From positions 124,001 to 188,000 of the forward strand of contig JAFTXG010000019.1 in the NCBI GenBank assembly GCA_017461725.1: a stretch of DNA of 64,000 nucleotides, in the 5' to 3' direction. Origin of the DNA: Lachnospiraceae bacterium (GTDB lineage: Bacteria > Bacillota > Clostridia > Lachnospirales > Lachnospiraceae). The notes under the pieces are model-generated. The model was not told where the DNA came from and did not search any database. It worked only from the letters and a program-made list of their open reading frames with translations. This document shows, in pieces, positions 37,231 to 45,856 of the stretch (position 1 is its first letter; each line of letters starts with the position of its first letter). The position numbers were made by a program, and so were the translations under genes.

Positions 37231-38340
37231 TTACTTATACATTGCGAACAGGGACAGAATCAGACCACCTGCGATAACAGATGCGATCTGACCGGAAACG
37301 TTTACGCCGATTGCATGCATCAGCAGGAAGTTCTGGTTGTCCTCCTGAAGCCCCATCTTGTTGACGATACGAGCGGACATGGGGAATGCGGAGATGCCGC
37401 ATGCGCCGATCATAGGGTTGATCTTGTTCTTAGCGAACAGGTTGTATACCTTTGCGATCATAACACCGCCTACGGTGTCGAAGATGAATGCGCACAGACC
37501 AAGAGCCATGATCATCAGGGTGTCGGGGGAGAGGAAGGACTCAGCCTTCATCTGGCAGGCAACAGTGATGCCGAGGAAGATGGTGATCAGGTTTGCCAGA
37601 ACCTTCTGAGCGGTCTCAGAGAGGCTGTCCAGAACGCCGCAGACGCGGATCAGGTTACCGAACATCAGGAATCCGACCAGAGCAACGCTCTCCGGTGCGA
37701 ACAGACCTGCAATGATGGTGATGGCGATGGGGAACAGGATCAGAGTCATCTTGGATACGGGCTTGGCTGAGTAAGCCATGCGGATCTGACGCTCTTTCTT
37801 TGTAGTGCAGAGTTTAATGAACGGAGGCTGGATAATGGGCACCAGCGCCATGTAAGAGTAGGCAACTACCATGATCGCGCCCAGATAGTTGGAGCCGAAG
37901 GTGTTTGCCACGAAAATAGAGGTGGGGCCGTCTGCCGCACCGATGATGGCGATGGAAGCAGCGTCCTTCACTTCAAAACCGAACAGGATCGCCAGACCAA
38001 GGGTGAAGAAGATACCGAACTGTGCCGCAGCACCGAAGATCATCAGCTTCGGGTTGGACAGCAGGGGGGTGAAGTCGATCATCGCACCGATACCGATGAA
38101 GAGGATCAGGGGGAACAGCTCGTTTGCGATACCTGCGTTGAACAGTACGGTCAGAGCGCCGTGCTCGGTAACAGCACCGGACATAGGAAGGTTTACCAGG
38201 ATCGCACCGAATCCCATGGGAAGCAACAGAGAAGGCTCCATCTCCTTCTTGATTGCCAGGTAGATCAGAATGCCGCCGATGATCCACATCACGACATGGC
38301 CGATCTCCAGATTGCCGAAGTTACTGAATAATTCTGCCAT
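37231..38340 (-). CDS. oadB: Sodium-translocating decarboxylase, beta subunit
   Basis: 369 residues, the usual family size, about eleven membrane helices. Signature segments include AASIAIIGAADGPTSIFVAN and ACGISAFPMSARIVNKMG, which carry the Asp and Ser/Asn residues known to take part in Na+ transfer. The beta subunit couples decarboxylation of oxaloacetate, methylmalonyl-CoA or glutaconyl-CoA to Na+ export. No carboxyltransferase (alpha) or biotin carrier gene is nearby in this window, so the substrate cannot be chosen. AAAAGGAG precedes the start. Confidence 0.93.
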   Translation of the reverse strand: MAELFSNFGNLEIGHVVMWIIGGILIYLAIKKEMEPSLLLPMGFGAILVNLPMSGAVTEHGALTVLFNAGIANELFPLILFIGIGAMIDFTPLLSNPKLMIFGAAAQFGIFFTLGLAILFGFEVKDAASIAIIGAADGPTSIFVANTFGSNYLGAIMVVAYSYMALVPIIQPPFIKLCTTKKERQIRMAYSAKPVSKMTLILFPIAITIIAGLFAPESVALVGFLMFGNLIRVCGVLDSLSETAQKVLANLITIFLGITVACQMKAESFLSPDTLMIMALGLCAFIFDTVGGVMIAKVYNLFAKNKINPMIGACGISAFPMSARIVNKMGLQEDNQNFLLMHAIGVNVSGQIASVIAGGLILSLFAMYK

Positions 38341-38424
38341 AGATTACTCCTTTTTTTAGGGCTTGCGTGGCCCATTTTCTCTCACGATATATTATGGGAC
38401 AAGAAACGACGGATGTCAAGAAAA

Positions 38425-38467
38425 AGCCATGTTAAATTTACCTCACAAGGATAAATTTGACATGGCT
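38425..38467 (-). terminator. Rho-independent terminator of the nrd operon
   Basis: AGCCATGTCAAATTTA and its near-perfect complement (one mismatch) flank an 11-base loop; on the minus strand the stem runs into TTTTTC. Lies 33 bases after the nrdG stop. Confidence 0.88.
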
Positions 38468-38499
38468 CTTGATATCTTGGTTTGCAGATGGCAGGAAAA

Positions 38500-39015
38500 T
38501 CAGTACTCACCAACCCAGCCGCCTGCGGTGATCTCCACCGCTTTTCCCTCTGCCAGGCTTTTCTTTACGTCCAGAACCCGCTGATTGCGGCTGCCCTTGA
38601 AATAGAGCTCCAGGCTTTTTTCTTCCATAATAAATGGGCCGTCGATCAGCACATCGATGGAGGACAACAGTTTTTTCTGTGCCTCAGTGCCGTGCTCCAT
38701 AAGGTATTCGAAGGTGTAGCCGGTGAACGATGCAATCTCATAGTGGTAAGGCCTCAGCAGCTCAGCCAGCTTTGCAAACCCCTCCGCCTGCGCGAAGGGC
38801 TCTCCGCCGGAGAAGGTGACCTTGCGGCTCAGGGGGTTCGAACGGGCAATCTCCACAAGCTGCTCCTCGTCCATGGCCGTGCCGCCCTCAAAGGGCCAGG
38901 ATTCGGGGTTGTGGCAGCCCTTACAGTGATGGGGACAGCCCTGTGCAAAGAAGACGGTCCGGATACCCGGACCGTCCACAATACTGTCCTCCGCGATTCC
39001 GAAGAGGTTGATCAT
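38500..39015 (-). CDS. nrdG: Anaerobic ribonucleotide reductase activating enzyme
   Basis: 171 residues. The radical-SAM motif CPHHCKGC (CxxxCxxC) binds the 4Fe-4S cluster, and VTFSGGEPFAQ is the SAM-binding GGE region. NrdG makes the glycyl radical in NrdD. The start lies 4 bases after the stop of the 54-residue small gene, so the two are probably translationally coupled. Last gene of the nrd operon. Confidence 0.95.
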   Translation of the reverse strand: MINLFGIAEDSIVDGPGIRTVFFAQGCPHHCKGCHNPESWPFEGGTAMDEEQLVEIARSNPLSRKVTFSGGEPFAQAEGFAKLAELLRPYHYEIASFTGYTFEYLMEHGTEAQKKLLSSIDVLIDGPFIMEEKSLELYFKGSRNQRVLDVKKSLAEGKAVEITAGGWVGEY

Positions 39016-39019
39016 GTGT

Positions 39020-39184
39020 TTAACGGCTCAGACCGTGCTTAACGCGATCTCTCTCCTCTGCTTTTTTGGCGTTGTTCCACTTGTCCATGGTACCAACCAG
39101 ATATCCGGTGATACGGCGGATACGCTCAAATTCAATACCTTCGCCGGTCTTTGCTGCGTTGAGGGTGTTTTTCATTTCGGTCAT
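39020..39184 (-). CDS. 54-residue NrdD-associated small protein
   Basis: Begins MTEMKNTLNAAKTGEGIEFE and contains RIRRITGYLVGTMDKWNNAK then AEERDRVKHG. This 'ITGYLVG...W/FNNAK...DRVKH' pattern resembles the extreme C-terminal tail known from some anaerobic ribonucleotide reductases and small stand-alone proteins encoded beside nrdD in Clostridia. A GGAGG site lies before the ATG and the stop is 4 bases before nrdG. Too short for usual gene callers, but the conserved place and ribosome site support it. Function unknown; perhaps a reductase accessory. Confidence 0.8.
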   Translation of the reverse strand: MTEMKNTLNAAKTGEGIEFERIRRITGYLVGTMDKWNNAKKAEERDRVKHGLSR

Positions 39185-39210
39185 GTTATATCCTCCTGTT
39201 TTTGTGTATA

Positions 39211-39342
39211 TTCGCAGTGCTTTGCTCGATTTCGCTTCGCTTCATCTCGCTCGCGGGCATTCGCCCTATACATCCGTAGCCCAATACATCTGTCTGTGAG
39301 CAAGCTCACACAGATGCTTTGTCTCCGTCTGTGCACTGCTCA
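39211..39342 (-). repeat. Interspersed intercistronic element, copy A
   Basis: Read on the minus strand the element starts TGAGCAGTGCA, holds the hairpin GTGAGCTTGCTCAC with flanking CATCTGT/ACAGATG pairing, a 26-base block from GCCCGCGAGC to GAAGCG (39233-39258) and ends GCACTGCGAA. The ends GCAGTGC and GCACTGC are complementary. It lies in the 173-base gap between nrdD and the 54-residue gene. Copy B at 49019-49146 shares the end blocks, hairpin and 26-mer. Confidence 0.82.
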
Positions 39343-39357
39343 TTGTTTTCGCGTCAT

Positions 39358-41703
39358 TTAGCGGCAGCCACAGAAGGTGGCAACCTCAGGGTACATTTTG
39401 ATCAACTGCTGCAGTCTCTCCTCGCTGACTGCCTCACCTGCACGGCGTCCGCAGCGAGGGCAGACATCTCCAATCACGCCTACGTATCCGCAGACAGGGT
39501 CACGGTCAACGGGGTGATTGATGCTGCCGTAGCCGATGCCAGCGTCGTGCATACAGCGTACAACGCTCTCGAAGGCCTCAACATTCTTTGCGGTGTCGCC
39601 GTCCAGCTCCACATAGCTGATATGGCCGGCATTGGTCAGTGCGTGGTAGGGAGCTTCCTTCCAGATCTTGTCATATGCGGAGATCGGATACCATACCGGT
39701 ACGTGGAAGCTGTTGGTGTAATACTCTTTATCGGTAACGCCGGGGATGATGCCGTAGCGTTTCTTGTCCATGCGGATGAAGCGTCCGGACAATCCTTCCG
39801 CAGGCGTTGCCAGCAGGGAGAAGTTCATCTTCAGCTCCTGGGACTTCTTGTCACAGTACTCTCTCATGTGGCCGATGATCTCCAGACCCTTCTGCTGCAT
39901 TGCCTCGCTCTCTCCGTGGTGCTGGCCGTAGAGGGAGGTCAAAGTCTCCGCCAGACCGATGAAGCCGATGGAGAGGGTACCGTGCTTCAATACCTCGCGG
40001 ACCTCATCGTAGGGGCTGAGCTTGTCTGAATCCAGCCATACACCCTGTCCCATCAGGAAGGGGTAATTATATACATGGCGCTTTGCCTGAATTTCAAAAC
40101 GGTCGAGCAGCTGACCGGCCACCAGCTCCAGCATCTCATCCAGCTTCTGATAGAAGACTGCCTCATCGCCCTTGCTCTCAATGGCCAGACGGGGCAGATT
40201 GATGGAGGTGAAGGACAGGTTACCGCGGGAGAAGGAGATCTCACGGTCGGGATCATAGGTGTTGCCCATCACGCGGGTACGGCAGCCCATGGTCGCAACC
40301 TCGCTCTCGGGAACGCCGGGCTTATAGTACTGAAGATTGAAGGGTGAATCCAGGAAGGTATAGTTGGGGAACAGGCGCTTCGCGCTTACCTTGCAGCTCA
40401 ATCGGAACAGATCATAGTTGGGATCTTCCGGGTTATAGTTAACACCTTCCTTTACCTTAAATATATGGATGGGGAAGATACAGGTCTCGCCATGTCCCAG
40501 TCCGGCGTCGGTAGCCAGCAGGATGTTGCGGATGACCATACGTCCCTCGGGGGTGGTATCGGTACCGTAGTTAATGGAGGAGAAGGGGGTCTGTGCACCG
40601 GCACGGCTGTGCATGGTGTTCAGGTTGTGCACGAAGCCCTCCATCGCCTGATAGGTATCGCGGGCAGTTCTGGAGGTTGCGCGGCGGCGAACGGTCTCAA
40701 CCATCTTGCCGGCGGTCTGTGCGGAGAAGCCGTAGAAGCCCATCAGCTGGGAAACCACTTCGCTGTCGAATTTCTTTGCGGCCTCAACTGCCTCCCTGGT
40801 GGCGTTTCCGCCGGGGGTGATCGGTTTATTTCCGGCCATGTCGCGGTCAAGCTTGGGACCTGCACCGCAGGTGGCCTCAACGTTTGCCATCAGCTCGTCC
40901 ATGGACTCGTCTGCGACCTCTGATCCAGTCAGATCCTCCAGGGACTCCTTTAACTTCTCACGGTAAATGCGCTCGAAGGTGCAGGCAACACCGAGGGCCA
41001 TGCCGTAGTCAAAGTTGGGGATACTCTGTCCGCCGTGCTGATCGTTCTGGTTGGACTGGATCGCGATGGCGGCCAGGGCAGCGTAGCTCTGGATGGACTT
41101 GGGCTCGCGAAGGTAGCCGTGTCCGGTGGAAAAGCCGCCCTTGAACAGACGGATAATATCGATCTGTGTACAGGTAGTGGTCAATGAATAGAAATCAAAG
41201 TCGTGGATATGGATATCGCCCTCGCGGTAAGCCTTCGCCTGCTCGGGGGTCAACAGATAAGCCTCATTATAGGACTTTGCACCTGCGGTACCGATCTGGA
41301 GCATGCTTCCCATGGCGGTATTTCCGTCAATGTTCGCGTTGTCGCGCTTCATATCGCTCTCGCGGGCATCAACGGTGGTGATCTCGTCGATGGTCTTCAT
41401 CAGTGTGGTGTTCGCCTCGCGGATGCGGGTGCGGTTGGAACGGTAGAGGATGTAAGCCTTGGCAGCTTCATCGAAGCCATGCTTCATCAGCTCGCTTTCA
41501 ACGGCATCCTGAATCGCCTCGATCTGAGGCGGGTTGGTTCCGTAGAGGGACTCCAGTCTCTTCTGAACTCCGTTTGCTACAGCGGCGGCATCCTGAGCAT
41601 TGCCGCAGCCCACTGCTTCCAGTGCTTTCAAGATAGCGGATGCAATCTTTTTTTCGTCATACAGAACAACGCGGCCGTCACGCTTGATAATACTTTGAAT
41701 CAT
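39358..41703 (-). CDS. nrdD: Anaerobic ribonucleoside-triphosphate reductase, class III
   Basis: 781 residues. N-terminal ATP-cone (about 1-95, IKRDGRVVLYDEKKIASAIL) for allosteric control; ten-stranded barrel with active-site Cys regions; near the C-terminus DPVCGYVGVIGDVCPRCGRR carries the glycyl-radical Gly and two Cys of the zinc site. It reduces ribonucleotides to deoxyribonucleotides without oxygen, using formate or a thiol as reductant. First gene of the operon; the promoter carries two NrdR-like boxes. A repeat element and a small gene separate it from nrdG. Confidence 0.95.
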   Translation of the reverse strand: MIQSIIKRDGRVVLYDEKKIASAILKALEAVGCGNAQDAAAVANGVQKRLESLYGTNPPQIEAIQDAVESELMKHGFDEAAKAYILYRSNRTRIREANTTLMKTIDEITTVDARESDMKRDNANIDGNTAMGSMLQIGTAGAKSYNEAYLLTPEQAKAYREGDIHIHDFDFYSLTTTCTQIDIIRLFKGGFSTGHGYLREPKSIQSYAALAAIAIQSNQNDQHGGQSIPNFDYGMALGVACTFERIYREKLKESLEDLTGSEVADESMDELMANVEATCGAGPKLDRDMAGNKPITPGGNATREAVEAAKKFDSEVVSQLMGFYGFSAQTAGKMVETVRRRATSRTARDTYQAMEGFVHNLNTMHSRAGAQTPFSSINYGTDTTPEGRMVIRNILLATDAGLGHGETCIFPIHIFKVKEGVNYNPEDPNYDLFRLSCKVSAKRLFPNYTFLDSPFNLQYYKPGVPESEVATMGCRTRVMGNTYDPDREISFSRGNLSFTSINLPRLAIESKGDEAVFYQKLDEMLELVAGQLLDRFEIQAKRHVYNYPFLMGQGVWLDSDKLSPYDEVREVLKHGTLSIGFIGLAETLTSLYGQHHGESEAMQQKGLEIIGHMREYCDKKSQELKMNFSLLATPAEGLSGRFIRMDKKRYGIIPGVTDKEYYTNSFHVPVWYPISAYDKIWKEAPYHALTNAGHISYVELDGDTAKNVEAFESVVRCMHDAGIGYGSINHPVDRDPVCGYVGVIGDVCPRCGRRAGEAVSEERLQQLIKMYPEVATFCGCR

Positions 41704-41763
41704 TTCATGAAACCCCTTTCCTGTGTATGTTTACGGTGATTGTATTTTCTTTAGTGCGTTACA

Positions 41764-41829
41764 ATACAATATCTTGTGTTAAAAAGTCGCTACAGACCCT
41801 ATAATACACTAAATATAGTGATATGGCAA
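41764..41829 (-). promoter_or_regulatory. nrd promoter with two NrdR-like boxes
   Basis: On the minus strand, -35 TTGCCA (41824-41829), 17-bp spacer, -10 TATTAT (41801-41806). Box 1, ATACAATATCTTGTGT (41764-41779), and box 2, ACACTAAATATAGTGA (41806-41821), each match 14 of 16 bases of the NrdR consensus ACACWATATWTWGTGT. Box 2 fills the -35/-10 spacer; box centres are 42 bp apart, four helical turns. The rest of the 309-base gap (41704-42012) holds nothing I recognise. Confidence 0.8.
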
Positions 41830-42012
41830 TACACAAAAGCGCTATTTTTTAATTCTCATTTTTGGTAAAAATCACGGAGAAAAATCAGATATTCATGGAC
41901 AAAGGAGGAAAATAGGGGTATGATGTAGGAAGTATGGAGCTGTTGACTCTTCCGGGCGACCGAATGAGCGACAGCCTGACAGAGTTACAGAGTAGAAACG
42001 GAGGAGCGTACA

Positions 42013-42783
42013 GTGAAGTTTTTGACAGAATTTCCTTATTTATATGAGACCCATCTTCACACAAGCCAGGGCAGTGCCTGCGGAAAAGTTCCGGGGAGCG
42101 GGATGGCGCAAGTGGCAAAGGAGCGCGGCTACACCGGAATTATCGTGACGGACCATCACTGGGGAGGAAACACCAGACCTGATAAAAGTCAGCCGTGGGA
42201 ACAGTGGGTGGATGAATTTTGCAGCGGCTACGAGGATGCAAAGAAAACCGGCGATAAGATCGATCTCGATGTGTTCATGGGCTGGGAGTCCGGCTTCAAT
42301 GCCACGGAGTTTCTGGTTTACGGTTTGGACAAGACGTGGATGAAGGCGCATCCGGAGCTAAAGACCTGCTCGGTGGAGGAGCAGTATAAGCTGGTACACG
42401 AGGCTGGCGGCATGGTGATCCATGCCCATCCCTTCCGGGAGGCTCATTATATTCCGGAGATTCGCCTGTTTCCGGAGTGGGTGGACGGCATCGAGGCGAT
42501 CAACGCCCAGCACTCCAATCCCAAGGTCACCGGCCATTACAACCCGGACTACAACCACCGCGCTGTTTCCTACGGAAGAGAGCACAACTTTCCGATGACG
42601 GCCGGCTCGGATATTCACAGGACCGATCTGTTGATGGGTGGAGTGGCATTCAGTCACCGGCTGACCTCCATTCAGGATTATATTGAGACGATCAAGAGCC
42701 GTGAGGGCTATGTGCTCACCGACGGTGTGGTCTGGTACGATACCCGGGGCAACGTGATCGCGCCGGTGGAGACGGAGGAATAA
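42013..42783 (+). CDS. PHP-domain phosphoesterase
   Basis: 256 residues, GTG start with GGAGGAG 6 bases upstream. Motifs: YETHLHTSQGS (HxH), IVTDHHWGG, FMGWESGFN, VIHAHPFREAH and AGSDIHRTD supply the expected metal ligands of a PHP hydrolase. Distinct from the PHP gene at 35 kb. First of a same-strand series reaching 50 kb; a small-molecule phosphatase is likely, substrate unknown. Confidence 0.87.
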   Translation: MKFLTEFPYLYETHLHTSQGSACGKVPGSGMAQVAKERGYTGIIVTDHHWGGNTRPDKSQPWEQWVDEFCSGYEDAKKTGDKIDLDVFMGWESGFNATEFLVYGLDKTWMKAHPELKTCSVEEQYKLVHEAGGMVIHAHPFREAHYIPEIRLFPEWVDGIEAINAQHSNPKVTGHYNPDYNHRAVSYGREHNFPMTAGSDIHRTDLLMGGVAFSHRLTSIQDYIETIKSREGYVLTDGVVWYDTRGNVIAPVETEE

Positions 42784-42874
42784 ACGGCACAGCGGTCAGA
42801 GTGCGTTGATCGCTGAAAATGAAACAAAATAATTCAAAAGGCAATAAAAAGGCCGAGAGAGAGGAAATGGTACC

Positions 42875-43684
42875 ATGAACGAGTATTTGTCACAGGTAAA
42901 CGCGCCGTCTCTGTATTTTATCGTCGGAGGCGTGCTGCTGTTTATCGCTATTATGTGTGTGGTGTTTATTGTCAAGTCCTACCGGGCAGGCATCGCCATC
43001 GGTATGGACCCCAAAGTGCTAAAGCGGGCGATCACCTCCAGCGCCACCTTTACGGTGCTGCCCAGCATCAGTATTCTGCTGGGGGTTGTCGCGCTGAGCG
43101 GAAGCCTGGGGGTGCCGATCTCCTGGCTGCGTCTGTCGGTAGTCGGTGCGCTCCAGTATGAGCTCAACGTGGCGGAGATCGCGGCGACGGCCATGGGCCT
43201 GACCGGTCTCAAGGTCACCGAGATGAGTGTCTCTGTGTTTGTCACCGTGGTCATGGTAATGACCGTGGGCATTCTGGGCGGAGTGCTCTGCTGTATCTTC
43301 GGCCTGAAGGCATATCTTGGCAAGGTGAAGGGCAAGAAGAAAAATGCGCCGGAGGCTGCTGAAAAGGCGGATGATGCAAACGGGGACAGATCGGAGGCCA
43401 AGGCTGGCGGTGAGGAGCAGGAAAAGAAAAAGCCCGGCTTCGGCGCATATGCGACGGTGGCCATGTTCATCGGTCTCTGCAGCGCCTACATCGGCTCCTA
43501 CGTGGGAACCTTTGCCAGAAGAGACAACTTTATGCCGCTGATGACGGCGCTGATCTCCGCGCTGGTGATGGCCGTGTTCGAGTATTTTACTGTTAAAAAA
43601 GGCAAAGCGTGGCTGGACAATTTCAGCGTGGCGACCAGTATGCTGGTGGGCATGATCGCGGCAGTGGTGGTGAATCTGTTGTAA
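42875..43684 (+). CDS. DUF5058 multi-span membrane protein
   Basis: 269 residues with about six membrane helices, one near each end and a charged Lys/Glu/Ala loop at about 150-185. The sequence LSVVGALQYELNVAEIAATA is typical of DUF5058, a family usually encoded beside a second membrane protein and peptidases. That arrangement holds here: the next gene is a membrane protein and then an M20 peptidase. A transport complex is the best guess. Confidence 0.78.
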   Translation: MNEYLSQVNAPSLYFIVGGVLLFIAIMCVVFIVKSYRAGIAIGMDPKVLKRAITSSATFTVLPSISILLGVVALSGSLGVPISWLRLSVVGALQYELNVAEIAATAMGLTGLKVTEMSVSVFVTVVMVMTVGILGGVLCCIFGLKAYLGKVKGKKKNAPEAAEKADDANGDRSEAKAGGEEQEKKKPGFGAYATVAMFIGLCSAYIGSYVGTFARRDNFMPLMTALISALVMAVFEYFTVKKGKAWLDNFSVATSMLVGMIAAVVVNLL

Positions 43685-43710
43685 AAACGAGCCATATAAG
43701 GAGAAAAATA

Positions 43711-44391
43711 ATGAACGAAAAAGAAAAGAAAGAATACTTACATAAATTCGACAATCAGCTCCATCTTCTCGGCCGCATCACCGCAGCGATTTCTGTTATC
43801 CTCATGGTGGCGACTCCTCTGGTGATCGCGCAGATGTACGGAGTGTCCATCAGCGGATCAGGATTTCTGAACGGCTTTCTGAAGGTCGGAGTGATCTACA
43901 TTCCGGTGGCTATCGTTGAGTTTCTGGTTTACGCGCCTATGCTGGGCACCGGCGGCAGCTACTTGAGCTTCCTGACCGGAAACGTGACCAACTTAAAGAT
44001 TCCCTGTGCAATGAATGCCCGCGATATCGCAAAGACGACGCAGGGCACGGTGGAGGACGAGATTGTGTCTACCTTAAGTGTGGCGACCAGCGCGCTGGTG
44101 ACCATGGTGATTCTGTTTTTGGGTGTTCTGCTTCTGGTGCCGCTGACCCCCATTCTTCAGAATCCCGTGCTGGAGCCTGCATTTAATAATGTAGTCCCCG
44201 CGCTGTTCGGCGCACTGGGCTGCAAGTATTTCGCAAAGAGCTGGAAGCTGACGGCGATCCCGCTGCTCAGCATGATCCTGCTGTGCGTGCTGGTTCCGGC
44301 GATGATCGATCAGACCAGCATTCTCCTGCTCCCAGCAGGCGGCATGGCGCTGGCGATCGGATTTTTCATGTACAAGAAGGGGATTCTGTAA
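43711..44391 (+). CDS. Integral membrane protein, partner of DUF5058
   Basis: 226 residues from ATG 43711 (AAGGAG 9 bases upstream); the longer ORF overlapping the upstream gene is unlikely. About six membrane helices with the conserved-looking segment APMLGTGGSYLSFLTGNVTNLK followed by the hydrophilic loop RDIAKTTQGTVEDEIVSTL. Only 26 bases after the DUF5058 stop, so probably a co-translated second subunit of the same transporter. No name can be given. Confidence 0.75.
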   Translation: MNEKEKKEYLHKFDNQLHLLGRITAAISVILMVATPLVIAQMYGVSISGSGFLNGFLKVGVIYIPVAIVEFLVYAPMLGTGGSYLSFLTGNVTNLKIPCAMNARDIAKTTQGTVEDEIVSTLSVATSALVTMVILFLGVLLLVPLTPILQNPVLEPAFNNVVPALFGALGCKYFAKSWKLTAIPLLSMILLCVLVPAMIDQTSILLLPAGGMALAIGFFMYKKGIL

Positions 44392-44416
44392 ATAAAATTA
44401 TCGATGAGGTGTGAAA

Positions 44417-45856
44417 ATGGGAACTGTATTATCAATTATCGGGATTCTGCTGTTGGCGGTGATCGCAGTGGCACTGGTCCGTACGCTCACCTTGAAACCG
44501 ACCTCCGCAAGGGAGGCAAAGGTTCCGCAGAGCGATCCGAAGCGGGCGCAGGAGTACGGCGAGAAGCTGGGTGAGATGCTTCGCTGTGAGACCATCTCCG
44601 AGCGTGACCAGAAAGACAGAAGCAAATTCTACGCTTATCACGAAGTGCTGGAGAAGCTTTTCCCCAACGTGTTTGCGACCTGTGAGAAGCACGTGTTCAA
44701 CGGAAGTTTGCTGTTGAAGTGGAAGGGCAAGTCCGCGGACGATGCCATCCTTCTGATCAGTCACCAGGACGTGGTGGAGGCCACCGGTCAGTGGGAGCAT
44801 GAGCCCTTCTGCGGTGAGATCATCGATGGCAATGTGTGGGGCCGCGGTGCCGTGGACACCAAGGGCAGCCAGTTCTGCTTCCTGCAGGCGGCGGAGGAGC
44901 TGATCGCGTCCGGCTTTGTTCCGGAGGTGGACGTGTATCTCGGCGGCAGCTGCACCGAGGAGTGGGGCGGCGAGGGTGCGCCTCTGACTGCGCAGTGGTT
45001 CAAGGATAACGGAATCAGGCTGAGCCTTGTCATGGATGAGGGCGGCATGATCATGGATGAGCCCATGGGCGGTGTCAACGGCATGTATGCCATGGTCGGT
45101 GTGCTGGAGAAGGGTTACGGCGATGTGAAGTTTGTGGCGAAGAGCAAGGGCGGTCACGCCAGCGCTCCCGGGAAAAACACCCCCTGGGCCAGACTGGCAG
45201 CTTTCATTCAGGATGCGGAGAAACACAATCCCTTCAAGGTGGAGTTCAGCCCCACTGTGGAGGAGATGTTCCGCCAGATGGCTCCGAATATGAACTTCGG
45301 CATGAAGCTGATTTTTGCGAATCTGTGGCTGTTCAAGCCGTTATTGAAGAAATTGATGAAGTCCATCAGCCCGGTGGGCAGTGCCATGCTGCAGACCACG
45401 CTGGCGTTTACCATGGGCAAGGGCTCTGACGGATACAATGTGATCCCTCAGGAGGCCTATGTCACCGGAAATATGCGCTTTATTCCCCACCAGGGGACGG
45501 AGGAGAGCATCAAGGTCATCTCCGATCTGGCGAAGAAATATGACATTGAGACGCAGGTTGTCACGGCGGATCATCCCTGCCCCGTGGTCAGCTACACCAG
45601 CCCGCAGTACCGCATGATCGAGGAAGTGGTGAAGGAGGTTTACCCCGGCGTGGGCGTGAGTCCTTATATCATGACCGGTGGTACCGACTCCAAGTATTAT
45701 AAAGAGGTTTGCGAAAACTGTCTGCGGTTTGCACCCCTTCATATTAATAAGCAGCAGTACGGCAGCATCCACGGACTGAACGAAAATATTGCAATCAATG
45801 TATTGCCACTTGGCGTAGATGTTTATACCAAAGTGATCAGGCGAGGAGGAAAATGA
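44417..45856 (+). CDS. M20-family metallopeptidase with N-terminal membrane anchor
   Basis: 479 residues from ATG 44417 (GAGGTG upstream). An N-terminal hydrophobic helix (about 3-24) would anchor it. LISHQDVVEATGQWEHEPF and NVWGRGAVDTKGSQ supply the first zinc ligands (His, Asp); SCTEEWGGEGAP carries the catalytic Glu pair. This is the PM20D1/carboxypeptidase-S branch that cleaves dipeptides or N-acyl amino acids. It follows the two membrane subunits and overlaps the HAD gene, so import and hydrolysis of a peptide-like compound is plausible. Confidence 0.9.
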   Translation: MGTVLSIIGILLLAVIAVALVRTLTLKPTSAREAKVPQSDPKRAQEYGEKLGEMLRCETISERDQKDRSKFYAYHEVLEKLFPNVFATCEKHVFNGSLLLKWKGKSADDAILLISHQDVVEATGQWEHEPFCGEIIDGNVWGRGAVDTKGSQFCFLQAAEELIASGFVPEVDVYLGGSCTEEWGGEGAPLTAQWFKDNGIRLSLVMDEGGMIMDEPMGGVNGMYAMVGVLEKGYGDVKFVAKSKGGHASAPGKNTPWARLAAFIQDAEKHNPFKVEFSPTVEEMFRQMAPNMNFGMKLIFANLWLFKPLLKKLMKSISPVGSAMLQTTLAFTMGKGSDGYNVIPQEAYVTGNMRFIPHQGTEESIKVISDLAKKYDIETQVVTADHPCPVVSYTSPQYRMIEEVVKEVYPGVGVSPYIMTGGTDSKYYKEVCENCLRFAPLHINKQQYGSIHGLNENIAINVLPLGVDVYTKVIRRGGK

